Under the pieces are notes generated by a model that saw only the letters and a list, made by a program, of their open reading frames with translations, did not search any database and was not told where the DNA came from. From contig JAJPYN010000013.1 of assembly GCA_021204905.1 (NCBI GenBank), forward strand, positions 105,031 through 169,030: 64,000 nucleotides of DNA. Direction: 5' to 3'. The position numbers and the translations under genes were made by a program. Shown in pieces: positions 1 to 8,784 of the stretch. Position 1 is the first letter of the stretch, and every line of letters starts with the position of its first letter. Origin of the DNA: Prevotella sp. Its GTDB lineage: Bacteria > Bacteroidota > Bacteroidia > Bacteroidales > Bacteroidaceae.

Positions 1-40
1 GGGCTGCCGTAACAGTTGTTCGTTTAAAATTCTCGTTCAT
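1..40 (-). CDS. metG: Methionyl-tRNA synthetase, first 13 codons (partial)
   Basis: The reverse strand from position 40 reads ATG and then 13 codons giving MNENFKRTTVTAA before leaving the window. From memory, Bacteroidetes methionyl-tRNA synthetases begin with nearly the same stretch (FKRTTVTSALPYANG, the lead-in to the HIGH-type signature), so this is probably the N-terminus of metG. The enzyme charges tRNA-Met with methionine. A Bacteroidetes -7 box on the same strand at 112-119 would give a leader of about 65-70 nt. Only 13 residues are visible, so the assignment rests on N-terminal similarity alone. Confidence 0.7.
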   Translation of the reverse strand, partial: MNENFKRTTVTAA

Positions 41-111
41 AAGAGTTGCGTTTTACAAATCTGAAAACAAAGCCGCGAAAGCAATTGGAACAGCCTTTCG
101 AAGCCTCGCCG

Positions 112-119
112 CAAAGGTA
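112..119 (-). promoter_or_regulatory. Bacteroidetes -7 box for metG
   Basis: On the minus strand this reads TACCTTTG, matching the TAnnTTTG -7 consensus of the Bacteroidetes primary sigma factor. It lies about 70 nt upstream of the metG ATG. It is divergent from the plus-strand -7 box at 181-188. Confidence 0.6.
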
Positions 120-180
120 ATTATTTTTTGTTAAAGGTTGAAAGACGGCTCAAAAATACGAAGAAACCTGCAAAAATATT

Positions 181-188
181 TACCTTTG
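181..188 (+). promoter_or_regulatory. Bacteroidetes -7 box for the 215 lipoprotein gene
   Basis: TACCTTTG followed by CG, about 26 nt before the ATG at 215. It supports that ATG over the upstream in-frame codons at 128, because those lie upstream of the expected transcript start. Confidence 0.6.
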
Positions 189-214
189 CGCAAACGGAAA
201 AACGGCAACGAAAA

Positions 215-1372
215 ATGAAGAAAATCGGTTTAGCTCTCTTGTGCATCGCCATGTGCCTCGCAGCATGCACAAACAAAAAGGCGCACATCCGCGGCACCAT
301 CACCGGGGCCGACGGCGAAATGCTCTACCTCGAAAACGTCGGGCTGGACGGCATCGAAGCGGCAGACTCCGCGAAACTGTCGGCCGACGGCACGTTCGCC
401 TTCGCCCTTGCAGCCTGCGACGCGCCGGAATTCTACCGCCTGCGCATCGGACAGGCAATAGTGAACATCGCGGTGGACTCAACGCAGACAATCACGCTGA
501 CGGCGAAATACCCCGGCATGGCGCAAAACTATGAGGTTGAAGGCTCGGACGACTGCGCGCGGATGAAGGAGCTCGCGCTGCTGCAAACGCAATTGCAACT
601 CACCGTGAACGCGATAATCAACGACCCTACGCTGAAAATGTACGCCGTCGAGGACAGTCTGAACAGCGTCATCGGTGCGTATAAGGACTACGTCAAAAAT
701 GAATATTTATACAAAGAACCCCAGAAGGCCAGTTCCTACTTCGCGCTCTTTCAAACCGTCACCATTGCCGGCAGCGCCTCGCTCATCTTCAACCCCCGCG
801 CCGACGAGAACGACGTGAAAGCATTCGCCGCCGTGGGCACAAGCTGGGACACGTTTCACCCCGGGTCGGTGCGCGGCGAGAACCTTCACAACATCGTCAT
901 CGAGAGCATGAAAAACATCCGCATCCTTCAGGCGCAGCGCAGCCAGACGATCGACCCGGGCAAGATCGACACGTCGAACGTCATCGACATCGCGCTGCCC
1001 GACAGAACCGGCACTGTGCGGCGGTTGTCCGAACTGAAAGGCAACGTCGTGCTGCTCGATTTCTGCTCGTTCGCGCAGGACGGTACGGCGAAACGGATCA
1101 TGGCGCTGCGCGAGGTTTATAATAAGTATCACGCGCGCGGGCTCGAGATCTATCAGGTGTCCGTCGACGCCAACGAGCACTTCTGGATGACGCAGACCGC
1201 CGCGCTGCCGTGGGTGTCGGTGAACGATGCGAGCAGCCTGTCGAGCAACTATCTCATGCTCTACAACGTTCAAAAATTGCCCACGTATTTCCTGCTCGAC
1301 CGCAACTGCTCGCCCTCGAAGCGCGACGAACAAATCGACGATATAAACAAGGAAATCGAGGCGCTGCTCTGA
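215..1372 (+). CDS. DUF4369/TlpA-type thioredoxin-fold lipoprotein lacking the CXXC motif
   Basis: A 385-residue protein with a lipoprotein signal (MKKIGLALLCIAMCLAAC, lipid-modified Cys18). An N-terminal region of the DUF4369 type follows (IRGTITGADGEMLYLENV), and a C-terminal thioredoxin-like domain comes after about residue 255 (LSELKGNVVLLDF, then QVSVDAN and KLPTYFLLDR, the usual cis-Pro region). Related TlpA/ResA proteins reduce disulfides in the periplasm through WCxxC. Here the stretch after VVLLDF is CSFAQDGTAK, so the second redox cysteine is absent and dithiol chemistry is unlikely. The start at 215 is chosen because of the signal peptide and because the promoter at 181-188 lies inside the longer frame. 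The substrate is unknown; a binding or structural role is inferred. Confidence 0.75.
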   Translation: MKKIGLALLCIAMCLAACTNKKAHIRGTITGADGEMLYLENVGLDGIEAADSAKLSADGTFAFALAACDAPEFYRLRIGQAIVNIAVDSTQTITLTAKYPGMAQNYEVEGSDDCARMKELALLQTQLQLTVNAIINDPTLKMYAVEDSLNSVIGAYKDYVKNEYLYKEPQKASSYFALFQTVTIAGSASLIFNPRADENDVKAFAAVGTSWDTFHPGSVRGENLHNIVIESMKNIRILQAQRSQTIDPGKIDTSNVIDIALPDRTGTVRRLSELKGNVVLLDFCSFAQDGTAKRIMALREVYNKYHARGLEIYQVSVDANEHFWMTQTAALPWVSVNDASSLSSNYLMLYNVQKLPTYFLLDRNCSPSKRDEQIDDINKEIEALL

Positions 1373-1480
1373 GCCTTTTCCAAATAAAATAAGCAGTAGC
1401 AACAACTACGAAGCGGCGCGAAAAAAGGGTGGAGATTGTTTTCCGCCCTTTCGTTTTGTATAATTATTCAGTTCTTGCCC

Positions 1481-2302
1481 CTAAAAGCTGTTCAGCCACG
1501 CGCGGACGTTCATCAGCATCTCGAGGTGGAAAGCGAAATCGGTGCTCATGCCCCAGCCGTGGCCGCCGGTGGGGTAGACCATCAGCGAGGCGGGGATGTC
1601 GTGTTTGTATAGCGCGAAATAATAGTTGACGCCGTTGGCGGGAACAACGAGGCCGTCGTCGTCGGACAGCAGGATGAGCGCGCGCGGCGTTGTTCGCGAC
1701 ACTTGCAGGTCGTTGCTGTATTCAACCTCGTCCTTTTTCTTTGCTTTTTGCCCGAGGAAATTGTCGTGCGAACCCATGTGCGTGAACTCGGGATCCATCG
1801 TTATCACAGGGTAAAAGAGAATTTGGAAGTTCGGCCGGACATCATCCTTGGCGTGCGTGGCGACAGTGCTGGCGAGGTGGCCGCCGGCGGAGGAACCCAT
1901 GATGCCGATGTCGTCGGGGTTGATGTTCCACGCTGCGGCGTTGGCGCGGATGAGGCGCATGGCCTGTTCGGCGTCGCTGATCGGCACGTTTTTATTGCCG
2001 TGCGGCATGCGGTATTTCAAGACGATGGCGGCGATGCCCATGCTGTTGTAAAACTGCGCCCACATTGTACCTTCGTGCTCCATGGCGAGGCCGACATACC
2101 CTCCGCCGGGGCAGATGAGGATGGCGCGGCCGGTGGCGTGGGCGGCGGGCAGGAAGATGTAAACGCGTGCGGTGTCGGCAGCGTCGGAGCTTTTCACGGC
2201 TGGTGCGCCAGGCCACAGGTCGACGGTGAGCGGTTCGGCGGCGCGAAGGGTGTACGAAGAGAGGAGCATTAGCAGAAAGAATAGGGTTTTGAAGGTTTTC
2301 AT
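1481..2302 (-). CDS. Secreted alpha/beta-hydrolase, BD-FAE/acetylesterase-like
   Basis: A 273-residue protein with a Sec signal peptide (hydrophobic from about residue 8, likely cleaved near AAE at 21-23). It has the alpha/beta-hydrolase layout: an oxyanion loop CPGGGY (64-69), a nucleophile elbow GSSAG with Ser138, an acid in SDDDG (about Asp214-216) and His248 in GGHGWG. This form is found in bacterial feruloyl/acetylxylan esterases and in general 'xylanase-like' esterases of Bacteroidetes, which remove acyl groups from polysaccharides or their fragments in the periplasm. No polysaccharide-utilisation genes (SusC/SusD) adjoin it, so the substrate cannot be inferred. It is monocistronic, with its own -7 box at 2377-2384. 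Confidence 0.8.
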   Translation of the reverse strand: MKTFKTLFFLLMLLSSYTLRAAEPLTVDLWPGAPAVKSSDAADTARVYIFLPAAHATGRAILICPGGGYVGLAMEHEGTMWAQFYNSMGIAAIVLKYRMPHGNKNVPISDAEQAMRLIRANAAAWNINPDDIGIMGSSAGGHLASTVATHAKDDVRPNFQILFYPVITMDPEFTHMGSHDNFLGQKAKKKDEVEYSNDLQVSRTTPRALILLSDDDGLVVPANGVNYYFALYKHDIPASLMVYPTGGHGWGMSTDFAFHLEMLMNVRAWLNSF

Positions 2303-2376
2303 AACTGTGGTTTTGAATATTTATGCAAAAAATCGATGTCCCGTTTCGCGAGCGAATTAAAGCTCTGTTCCGCGAA

Positions 2377-2384
2377 CAAAGTTA
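2377..2384 (-). promoter_or_regulatory. -7 box of the esterase gene
   Basis: The minus strand reads TAACTTTG, matching TAnnTTTG, about 75 nt upstream of the esterase ATG at 2302. Confidence 0.5.
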
Positions 2385-2502
2385 GGTTTTTCCTTCGAAA
2401 GAGGCAAACGTTCGCGCGGGGTTTGTCAGGCAACGGACAAATAAAGCTGCTGCGGCGTTGCCCTCAATATTAAGTTTTTAACTTGTATTATGTTCTTTTC
2501 TC

Positions 2503-2533
2503 TTGCACAATTTTGTTGAAGTGAGTACTTTTG
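2503..2533 (+). promoter_or_regulatory. Promoter of oadGAB
   Basis: The -7 box TACTTTTG lies at 2526-2533, followed by CAG, a very common arrangement in this window. A TTG at 2503-2505 is about 20 nt upstream, the usual -33 spacing. It would give a leader of roughly 30 nt before the oadG ATG at 2569. Confidence 0.6.
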
Positions 2534-2568
2534 CAGTCGGAAAAGCGGGTTTTAAAAAGATTGGGACT

Positions 2569-2823
2569 ATGGAGAATTTCGGATTGGGGATAACGCTGAT
2601 GGTGATAGGTATGGTTACCGTTTTCGCCATTTTGTTGATTGTGATTTATCTCAGCAGACTGCTTATTGCGTTGATTAACCGGATTGCTCCCGACGAGACC
2701 CGGCCGGCGCGGCGCCAACCCGAGGCAGAGGCGGTGAGCCCTGTTACGATGAGCGTCATCGCGGCCGCTGTCAACCGTCTCACCGGCGGAAAAGGTGCGG
2801 TGAGGTCGGTGGAGAGGCTTTGA
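2569..2823 (+). CDS. oadG: Oxaloacetate decarboxylase gamma subunit (small membrane anchor)
   Basis: An 84-residue protein with one N-terminal transmembrane helix (LGITLMVIGMVTVFAILLIVIYL, about residues 5-27) and a polar, proline- and arginine-containing tail. This is the usual shape of OadG, which anchors the alpha subunit to the membrane-embedded beta pump and helps assembly. The sequence alone is weakly conserved. The call depends on it lying directly ahead of oadA and oadB. The ATG at 2569 is preferred over the longer frame because the promoter -7 box lies just upstream, inside that frame. Confidence 0.85.
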   Translation: MENFGLGITLMVIGMVTVFAILLIVIYLSRLLIALINRIAPDETRPARRQPEAEAVSPVTMSVIAAAVNRLTGGKGAVRSVERL

Positions 2824-2965
2824 CGGGAAGCTTTTGCGAAAGGCTTTTTACAAAGAACTTTGACGAAGGGCTTCTGACGAGAGAGTAGTTCAAGGAAGTG
2901 TGGTTTCGCGCGCTGCGACGGCCGAACGTGGCGCGCCTTTAAGGAAAAAGAAAGGAGACTTTTTT

Positions 2966-4795
2966 ATGGCAAAAGAGGTGAAATTCAGTTTAATGTTCAG
3001 GGACATGTGGCAAAGCGCTGGCAAGTACCAACCGCGTGTGGACCAGCTTGTCGACATCGCCCCTTCAATTATAAAAATGGGTTGCTTCGATCGTGTGGAG
3101 ACCAACGGCGGCGGCTTCGAACAGGTGTGCCTGCTGTTCGGCGAGAACCCCAACACGGCGGTGCGCGAATGGACAAAACCTTTTCACGAGGCGGGCATAC
3201 AAACGCACATGCTCGACCGCGCGCTTAACGGACTGCGCATGAGCCCTTGCGCGAAGGATCTGCGGAAGCTTTTTTACCGCGTGAAGAAGGCGCAAGGAAC
3301 AGACATAACCCGAATTTTCTGCGGCTTGAACGACCCGCGCAACGTCATACCGTCCATCCAGTATGCCCACGACGCGGGGATGATTGCGCAGGCGGCGCTC
3401 TGCATCACTTATTCGCCCATCCACACGGTGAAATATTACGTCAACCTTGCAAAGCAGTTTATCGATGCCGGCGCCGACGAGATTTGCCTGAAAGATATGG
3501 CGGGCATAGGTCGTCCGGAGACACTGGGCAAGATTGTGAAGGGCATTAAGGACTACAAGAAAGACATCATCGTGGAGTACCACTCGCACGCCGGGCCGGG
3601 CTTCTCCGTAGCATCTATTCTCGAGGTGTGCAAGAACGGTTGCGACATCGTGGACACGGGTATGTCGCCCTTGTCGTGGGGTACGGGACACGCCGACATT
3701 ATGGCTGTTCAGGAGATGCTGAAGGATGCGGGCTTCAAAGTGAAAGATATAAACATCGAGGCGTATATGGAGGTGCGCTCGAAGATGCAGGCGATGTCCG
3801 ACGATTTCCTCGGATATTACACGCCCGCCCTCAACCGCGTCGACAACTCGCTGCTTATCAAGCCGGGTCTGCCGGGAGGTATGATGGGGTCGCTTATGAC
3901 CGACCTTGAGGACAACCTTAAGTCACTGAATAATTGGAAGCGGAAGCACAATCAGCCGGAACTGACCACAGACCAACTGCTCGTCAAACTATTCGATGAG
4001 GTGGCTTACGTGTGGCCGAAGGTGGGCTATCCGACACTCGTTACGCCGTTCTCGCAATACGTGAAGAACCTCGCGCTGATGAATGTCCTGCAGATGGAGA
4101 AGGGCAAGGAGCGCTGGACGATGATTGCCGACACTATCTGGGACATGATTTTGGGCAAGGCCGGACAGCTGCCCGGACCCGTCGACCCGCTGTTTGAAAA
4201 GATGGCGAAGGCTGAGGGCCGCGAGTTCGTGAAGAACGACCCGCAGGAGAATTACCCCGATTGCCTCGACGAGTTCCGCAAGCTGATGAAAGAGAAAGGC
4301 TGGCCGCTCGGCAAGGACGATGAGGAGCTCTTCGAATACGCGATGCACCCCACGCAGTACGAGGCTTACAAGAGCGGTAAGGCTAAGGCCGATTTCCTCG
4401 CCGACTTGGAGAAGCGCAAGGCTGAAAAGGAGTCCGGCGGTACGGCGAAACCCGACAGCATTGTTGTTACCGTCGACGGCCAAAATTACAAGGTGGCAAT
4501 CTCTTACGACGGCACGCCCGCGCAGGCAACGGACAGCGGCGCGCAGGCTGCACCCATCGGCAAAGGCAACGAGCTTACCGCCCCGCTCGAAGGCAAATTT
4601 TTCCTTGTCAGCGGCTCGGGCGAGCAACCGAAAAAGGTGGGCGACAGGGTAGAGAAAGGCGAAGTGGTATGCTTCATCGAGGCAATGAAAACCTACAACG
4701 CCATCAAGTCCGAGTTCGCCGGCGTGATCACTTCGATCAACTTCCATCCGGGCGAGGCGGTCAACGAGGACGATGTGCTGATGATCATCGCATAA
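2966..4795 (+). CDS. oadA: Oxaloacetate decarboxylase / pyruvate carboxylase-type alpha subunit with biotin domain
   Basis: A 609-residue protein in three parts: a carboxyltransferase TIM-barrel (about 1-290, with FDRVETNGGGFEQVC and CLKDMAG), a conserved PYC/OADA domain (about 300-470), and a C-terminal biotinyl domain with EAMKTYNA, where Lys575 (35 residues from the end) carries biotin. It transfers the carboxyl group of oxaloacetate to biotin, and the beta subunit then decarboxylates carboxybiotin while pumping Na+. The start at 2966 is preceded by AAAGGAGA, one of the few clear Shine-Dalgarno sequences here. The frame remains open upstream to 2900, but that part has no family similarity. 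A sodium-pump role is inferred from the adjacent oadG and oadB. Confidence 0.93.
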   Translation: MAKEVKFSLMFRDMWQSAGKYQPRVDQLVDIAPSIIKMGCFDRVETNGGGFEQVCLLFGENPNTAVREWTKPFHEAGIQTHMLDRALNGLRMSPCAKDLRKLFYRVKKAQGTDITRIFCGLNDPRNVIPSIQYAHDAGMIAQAALCITYSPIHTVKYYVNLAKQFIDAGADEICLKDMAGIGRPETLGKIVKGIKDYKKDIIVEYHSHAGPGFSVASILEVCKNGCDIVDTGMSPLSWGTGHADIMAVQEMLKDAGFKVKDINIEAYMEVRSKMQAMSDDFLGYYTPALNRVDNSLLIKPGLPGGMMGSLMTDLEDNLKSLNNWKRKHNQPELTTDQLLVKLFDEVAYVWPKVGYPTLVTPFSQYVKNLALMNVLQMEKGKERWTMIADTIWDMILGKAGQLPGPVDPLFEKMAKAEGREFVKNDPQENYPDCLDEFRKLMKEKGWPLGKDDEELFEYAMHPTQYEAYKSGKAKADFLADLEKRKAEKESGGTAKPDSIVVTVDGQNYKVAISYDGTPAQATDSGAQAAPIGKGNELTAPLEGKFFLVSGSGEQPKKVGDRVEKGEVVCFIEAMKTYNAIKSEFAGVITSINFHPGEAVNEDDVLMIIA

Positions 4796-4832
4796 GGCAA
4801 ACGTGAAACACTCAACTTTAAATTTTTGAACA

Positions 4833-6068
4833 GTGGAAATCCTGCGTAATTTATGGGACATGACCTCCTTCTCGCAAATCGGCGGAAACTGGTCGTTCCT
4901 GATAATGTTGGCCATCGCGTGCGCACTGCTCTATCTGGGCATTGTCAAGAAATACGAGCCGCTGCTGCTCATACCTATCGGCTTCGGCGTGCTGTTGGCG
5001 AATTTCCCCGGCGGAGGGATGGACGTGCTGCAAGCCGACGGCGACGGGTATGTGATGCTCTCCAACGGCGTAACGGCGGACATCTGGGACATGCCTATCC
5101 ACAAGATAGCGCACGAGCTGGGACTGATGAACTTCCTTTATTACATGACGATTAAGACGGGCCTCATACCGCCGATAATCTTCATGGGCGTTGGTGCGCT
5201 GACCGACTTCGGGCCGATGCTGCGCAACCTGCGTCTGAGCATCTTCGGCGCCGGCGCACAGTTCGGCATCTTCGCCGTACTGCTCTGCTCGTTAGCCATA
5301 GGTTTCACCCCGCGCGAGGCGGCTTCGATGGGCATCATCGGCGGTGCTGACGGCCCCACGGCAATCTTCACCACGATAAAGCTCGCGCCGCATCTGCTCG
5401 GCCCTATTGCCATCGCGGCCTATTCCTACATGGCGCTCGTGCCCGTGATTATTCCGCTTGTCGTGCGGCTGCTTTGCACGAAAAAGGAGCTGATGATAAA
5501 CATGAAGGAGCAGGATAAAATTCACCCCGACACCCTGCAAATAAAGAACATCCGCGTGGCGAAAATCATGTTCCCCATCACCGTTACCGTCGTCGTGGCG
5601 CTGCTCGTGCCCACCGCCGTGTCGCTCATCGGCATGCTCATGTTCGGCAACCTGCTGAAAGAGCTCGGCACCCTCACCGGACGCCTTTTCCAGACGGCCA
5701 GCAACGGCATAATGAACACCGCAACGATCTTCCTCGGCCTGTGCGTCGGCGCGACGATGACCGCCAAGGCCTTCCTCAACTGGCAGACAATAGGCATCGT
5801 TGTCGGCGGTTTCCTCGCCTTCGCCCTGTCGATTGCCGCGGGCATCTGCATGGTGAAAGTTTTCAACCTGTTCGCCAAGAAAAAGGTTAACCCGCTCGTC
5901 GGTGCGACAGGCCTCTCCGCCGTGCCGATGGCCTCGCGCGTGGCCAACGAGATTGCCACGAAGTACGACCCGAAAAACCACGTGCTGAACTACTGCATGG
6001 CCTCTAACATCTCCGGCGTCATCGGCTCGGCCGTCGCCGCGGGCGTGCTCATCTCGTTCCTGCAATAA
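4833..6068 (+). CDS. oadB: Oxaloacetate decarboxylase beta subunit, Na+-pumping membrane protein
   Basis: A 411-residue polytopic membrane protein with about 9-11 hydrophobic segments. It shows the conserved OadB stretches GVGALTDFGPMLRNL, GIIGGADGPTAIF and NTATIFLGLCVGA, the region that in characterised homologues holds the sodium-binding Asp (GGADGPT). It decarboxylates carboxybiotin-OadA and exports Na+. The frame begins at a GTG (4833); an ATG at 4860 is the alternative and would remove nine residues (MEILRNLWD). I keep the GTG because that peptide resembles the N-terminus usual in Bacteroidetes OadB. The gene follows oadA by 37 nt and ends at a hairpin terminator. Confidence 0.93.
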   Translation: MEILRNLWDMTSFSQIGGNWSFLIMLAIACALLYLGIVKKYEPLLLIPIGFGVLLANFPGGGMDVLQADGDGYVMLSNGVTADIWDMPIHKIAHELGLMNFLYYMTIKTGLIPPIIFMGVGALTDFGPMLRNLRLSIFGAGAQFGIFAVLLCSLAIGFTPREAASMGIIGGADGPTAIFTTIKLAPHLLGPIAIAAYSYMALVPVIIPLVVRLLCTKKELMINMKEQDKIHPDTLQIKNIRVAKIMFPITVTVVVALLVPTAVSLIGMLMFGNLLKELGTLTGRLFQTASNGIMNTATIFLGLCVGATMTAKAFLNWQTIGIVVGGFLAFALSIAAGICMVKVFNLFAKKKVNPLVGATGLSAVPMASRVANEIATKYDPKNHVLNYCMASNISGVIGSAVAAGVLISFLQ

Positions 6069-6105
6069 TCAAGCTGAAAATCAATTAAGCTGAAATTCAA
6101 TAAAT

Positions 6106-6143
6106 AAAAGCGGGCATGTTCATTGCGACACCCCCGCTTTTTT
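6106..6143. terminator. Bidirectional terminator between oadB and upp
   Basis: A 9-bp perfect stem, AAAAGCGGG (6106-6114) with CCCGCTTTT (6133-6141), is followed by more T on the plus strand and preceded by A-rich sequence, so it reads as U-rich on the minus strand too. It lies between two convergent genes and can serve both. Confidence 0.75.
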
Positions 6144-6175
6144 CTTTGTGCAAAGTCTTTTCGTTCGCGCCAAGG

Positions 6176-6835
6176 CTAAATTTTCTCGCCGTAACAAAGG
6201 TCGCCGGCGTCGCCAAGGCCTGGCACGATGTATTTCTTGTCGTTCAGCGCGGGGTCGATGACGGCGGTGTATAGCGTAACATCCTCATTTTCAAAGGCTT
6301 TCGTTAAAAAATCGATGCCTTGTTGCGCGGCGATGACGGCGGCGATGATGAAGCGTCGCGGCGTGCCGTGCGAGAGGAGTGCGCGGTAGGACAGTTCGAG
6401 GCTGCCGCCGGTGGCGAGCATCGGGTCGACGAGCAGGAGCGTCTTGCCGTTGAGGTCGGGCGAGGCGAGGTATTCCGTTTTTATCGCCACCTGCGTGTGC
6501 GCCGCGTCTTTGTAGTAGCGATAGGCCGAGACGAAGGCTGCATCGGCGTGGTCGAAGATGCGGAGGAACGCTTCTTGCAACGGCACGCCGGCGCGGATGA
6601 CGGTGGCGACAACGATCTCGTCGTCGGGTGTGGAGACGGTGGCCGTGGCGAGCGGCGTAACGATTTGTTTGGGCGAATAATCGAGCTGTTTGCTAATCTC
6701 GTAGGCCATCATTTCGCCGATGCGCTCGATGTTGCGGCGGAAGAGGTGGCGGTTGCGCTGGTAGTCGGCGTCGCGCAATTCGGCAACGAACCGGTTGACG
6801 ATGGTGTTCTGTTCGGCGAGGTTGATAATTTTCAT
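6176..6835 (-). CDS. upp: Uracil phosphoribosyltransferase
   Basis: A 219-residue type I phosphoribosyltransferase with the PRPP loop LVDPMLATGGSL and the C-terminal uracil-binding stretch YIVPGLGDAGD. It converts uracil plus PRPP to UMP in pyrimidine salvage. The ATG at 6835 is used because the -7 box at 6860-6867 lies about 25 nt upstream; the longer frame would start upstream of that promoter. It is a single-gene unit, convergent with oadB. Thymidine kinase, another salvage enzyme, is elsewhere in the window at 45 kb. Confidence 0.95.
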   Translation of the reverse strand: MKIINLAEQNTIVNRFVAELRDADYQRNRHLFRRNIERIGEMMAYEISKQLDYSPKQIVTPLATATVSTPDDEIVVATVIRAGVPLQEAFLRIFDHADAAFVSAYRYYKDAAHTQVAIKTEYLASPDLNGKTLLLVDPMLATGGSLELSYRALLSHGTPRRFIIAAVIAAQQGIDFLTKAFENEDVTLYTAVIDPALNDKKYIVPGLGDAGDLCYGEKI

Positions 6836-6859
6836 CGGGTAAAGGTTTTTTGTTCGCTG

Positions 6860-6867
6860 CAAATATA
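6860..6867 (-). promoter_or_regulatory. -7 box of upp
   Basis: The minus strand reads TATATTTG followed by CAG, a match to TAnnTTTG, about 25 nt before the upp ATG. Confidence 0.6.
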
Positions 6868-6984
6868 TGAAAAACAGGCAGTTTCTTTGCAACTCATAAC
6901 TTACAAACACAGGGCCGTTTCGCGCCAATTACGTTTAATTAACGCAAAAATCGGTTTCATACGTAGCAAACAAAGGTCTTTTCG

Positions 6985-7016
6985 TTTGTGCAACATCTTG
7001 AAAAGAATTAATTTTG
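6985..7016 (+). promoter_or_regulatory. Promoter of pckA
   Basis: A -33 TTTG at 6985-6988 and a -7 TAATTTTG at 7009-7016 are separated by 20 nt, matching the Bacteroidetes promoter layout. The leader would be about 50 nt and A/T-rich. Confidence 0.65.
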
Positions 7017-7069
7017 CGCCTCGAAAGGATACAAACAAATTAAATACAAACAATTAAATCAGAATTTTT

Positions 7070-8683
7070 ATGGCAAAGTTTGACAAATCGGTACTTCAAA
7101 AGTACGGCATTACAGGGACAACGGAAGTTGTGTACAACCCCTCGTACGAAGTGATGTTCGAGGAGGAAATGAAGAAGGACCTTACCGGTTACGACAAGGG
7201 TCAGGTTTCCGAGCTTGGTGCGGTTAATGTGATGACGGGCGTTTATACCGGCCGCTCGCCCAAAGATAAATACATCGTTTACGACGCCACATCGAAGGAC
7301 ACTGTTTGGTGGACGACCGACGAATACAAGAACGACAACAAGAAGATGAGCGAGGAGACATGGGCCGCCGTAACGAAGTTGGCCAAGGCCGAGCTCTCGA
7401 ACAAGAAGCTGTACATCGTCGACGGCTACTGCGGCGCCAATGCCGACACGCGCATGGCCGTGCGCTTCATCATGGAGGTGGCTTGGCAGGCGCACTTCGT
7501 AACGAACATGTTCATTCGCCCGACGGAGAAAGAGCTTGAGACCTTCGAGCCGGACTTCGTGGTTTACAACGCGTCGAAGGCGAAGGTTGAGAACTACAAA
7601 GAGCTCGGCATCAACTCCGAGACCTGCGTGGCGTTCAACGTGTCGACACGCGAGCAGGTAATCCTCAATACGTGGTACGGCGGCGAGATGAAGAAAGGTA
7701 TGTTCTCTATGATGAACTATTACCTGCCTCTGAAAGGGCTCGCTTCTATGCACTGCTCGGCCAACACCGACCTCAACGGCCAGAACACCGCCATCTTCTT
7801 CGGACTCTCCGGCACGGGCAAGACCACCCTTTCCACCGACCCGAAGCGCCTCCTGATCGGCGACGACGAGCACGGCTGGGACGACAACGGCGTGTTCAAC
7901 TTTGAGGGCGGCTGCTACGCGAAGGTGATCAACCTCGACAAGGAATCCGAGCCCGACATCTACAACGCCATCAAGCGCAACGCCCTGTTGGAGAACGTAA
8001 CCCTCGACAAGGACGGCAAGATCGATTTCACCGACAAGAGCGTAACCGAGAACACGCGCGTGTCGTACCCCATCGACCACATCACGAACATCGTTAAGCC
8101 GATCTCCACGGGTCCGGCAGCAAAGCAGGTAATCTTCCTCTCCGCTGACGCCTTCGGCGTATTGCCGCCGGTATCCATCCTGACGCCCGAGCAGACCAAG
8201 TATTACTTCCTCTCCGGCTTCACCGCAAAACTCGCGGGCACGGAGCGCGGCATCACCGAGCCGACACCGACCTTCTCCGCTTGCTTCGGACAGGCGTTCC
8301 TCGAGCTGCACCCGACGAAATACGCTGAGGAGCTTGTGAAGAAAATGGAGGCTAACGGCGCAAAGGCATACCTCGTAAATACCGGTTGGAACGGCACCGG
8401 CAAGCGCATCTCTATCAAAGACACGCGCGGCATCATCGACGCCATCCTCGACGGTTCGATTAACACCGCCCCGACGAAGAAGATCCCGTATTTCGACTTC
8501 GAAGTGCCCACCGCGCTGCCCGGCGTCGACCCGGCCATCCTCGACCCGCGCGACACCTACGCCGACGCTTCCGTTTGGGACGAGAAGGCGAAGGACCTTG
8601 CAGGACGCTTCATCAAAAACTTTGCGAAATACACCACCAACGATGCCGGTAAGGCGCTCGTGGCGGCAGGTCCGAAGCTCTAA
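7070..8683 (+). CDS. pckA: Phosphoenolpyruvate carboxykinase (ATP)
   Basis: A 537-residue enzyme of the usual ATP-dependent length. It shows GRSPKDKYI near the N-terminus, the active-site stretch around GEMKKGMFS, the kinase P-loop [13 protein letters not shown] and the ISTGPAAK and NTGWNGTG segments. It interconverts oxaloacetate + ATP with PEP + CO2 + ADP. In succinate/propionate-forming gut anaerobes it is thought to run mainly in the carboxylating, ATP-forming direction. Proximity to oadGAB (about 1 kb, own promoter) places two oxaloacetate enzymes together. Monocistronic, ending at the terminator at 8709-8753. Confidence 0.97.
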   Translation: MAKFDKSVLQKYGITGTTEVVYNPSYEVMFEEEMKKDLTGYDKGQVSELGAVNVMTGVYTGRSPKDKYIVYDATSKDTVWWTTDEYKNDNKKMSEETWAAVTKLAKAELSNKKLYIVDGYCGANADTRMAVRFIMEVAWQAHFVTNMFIRPTEKELETFEPDFVVYNASKAKVENYKELGINSETCVAFNVSTREQVILNTWYGGEMKKGMFSMMNYYLPLKGLASMHCSANTDLNGQNTAIFFGLSGTGKTTLSTDPKRLLIGDDEHGWDDNGVFNFEGGCYAKVINLDKESEPDIYNAIKRNALLENVTLDKDGKIDFTDKSVTENTRVSYPIDHITNIVKPISTGPAAKQVIFLSADAFGVLPPVSILTPEQTKYYFLSGFTAKLAGTERGITEPTPTFSACFGQAFLELHPTKYAEELVKKMEANGAKAYLVNTGWNGTGKRISIKDTRGIIDAILDGSINTAPTKKIPYFDFEVPTALPGVDPAILDPRDTYADASVWDEKAKDLAGRFIKNFAKYTTNDAGKALVAAGPKL

Positions 8684-8708
8684 ACGTTAAATAAAAGTTA
8701 CAACAATT

Positions 8709-8753
8709 GAAAGAAGGGGCACCGTTTTTGCGATGTCCCTCCTTTCTTTCTTT
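8709..8753. terminator. Terminator between convergent pckA and glnN
   Basis: GAAAGAAGGGGCA (8709-8721) pairs with TGTCCCTCCTTTC (8734-8746) with one mismatch and one wobble, followed by a T-rich tail. It sits between the 3' ends of pckA and glnN and probably acts on both strands. Confidence 0.65.
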
Positions 8754-8784
8754 GCCGTTTGCCCGGCCTTAACCTGATTTTGCT

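Noticed and set aside
6836..6928. Longer upp start at 6928
   Set aside because: It lies upstream of the -7 box at 6860-6867, and the extra residues do not resemble the family.
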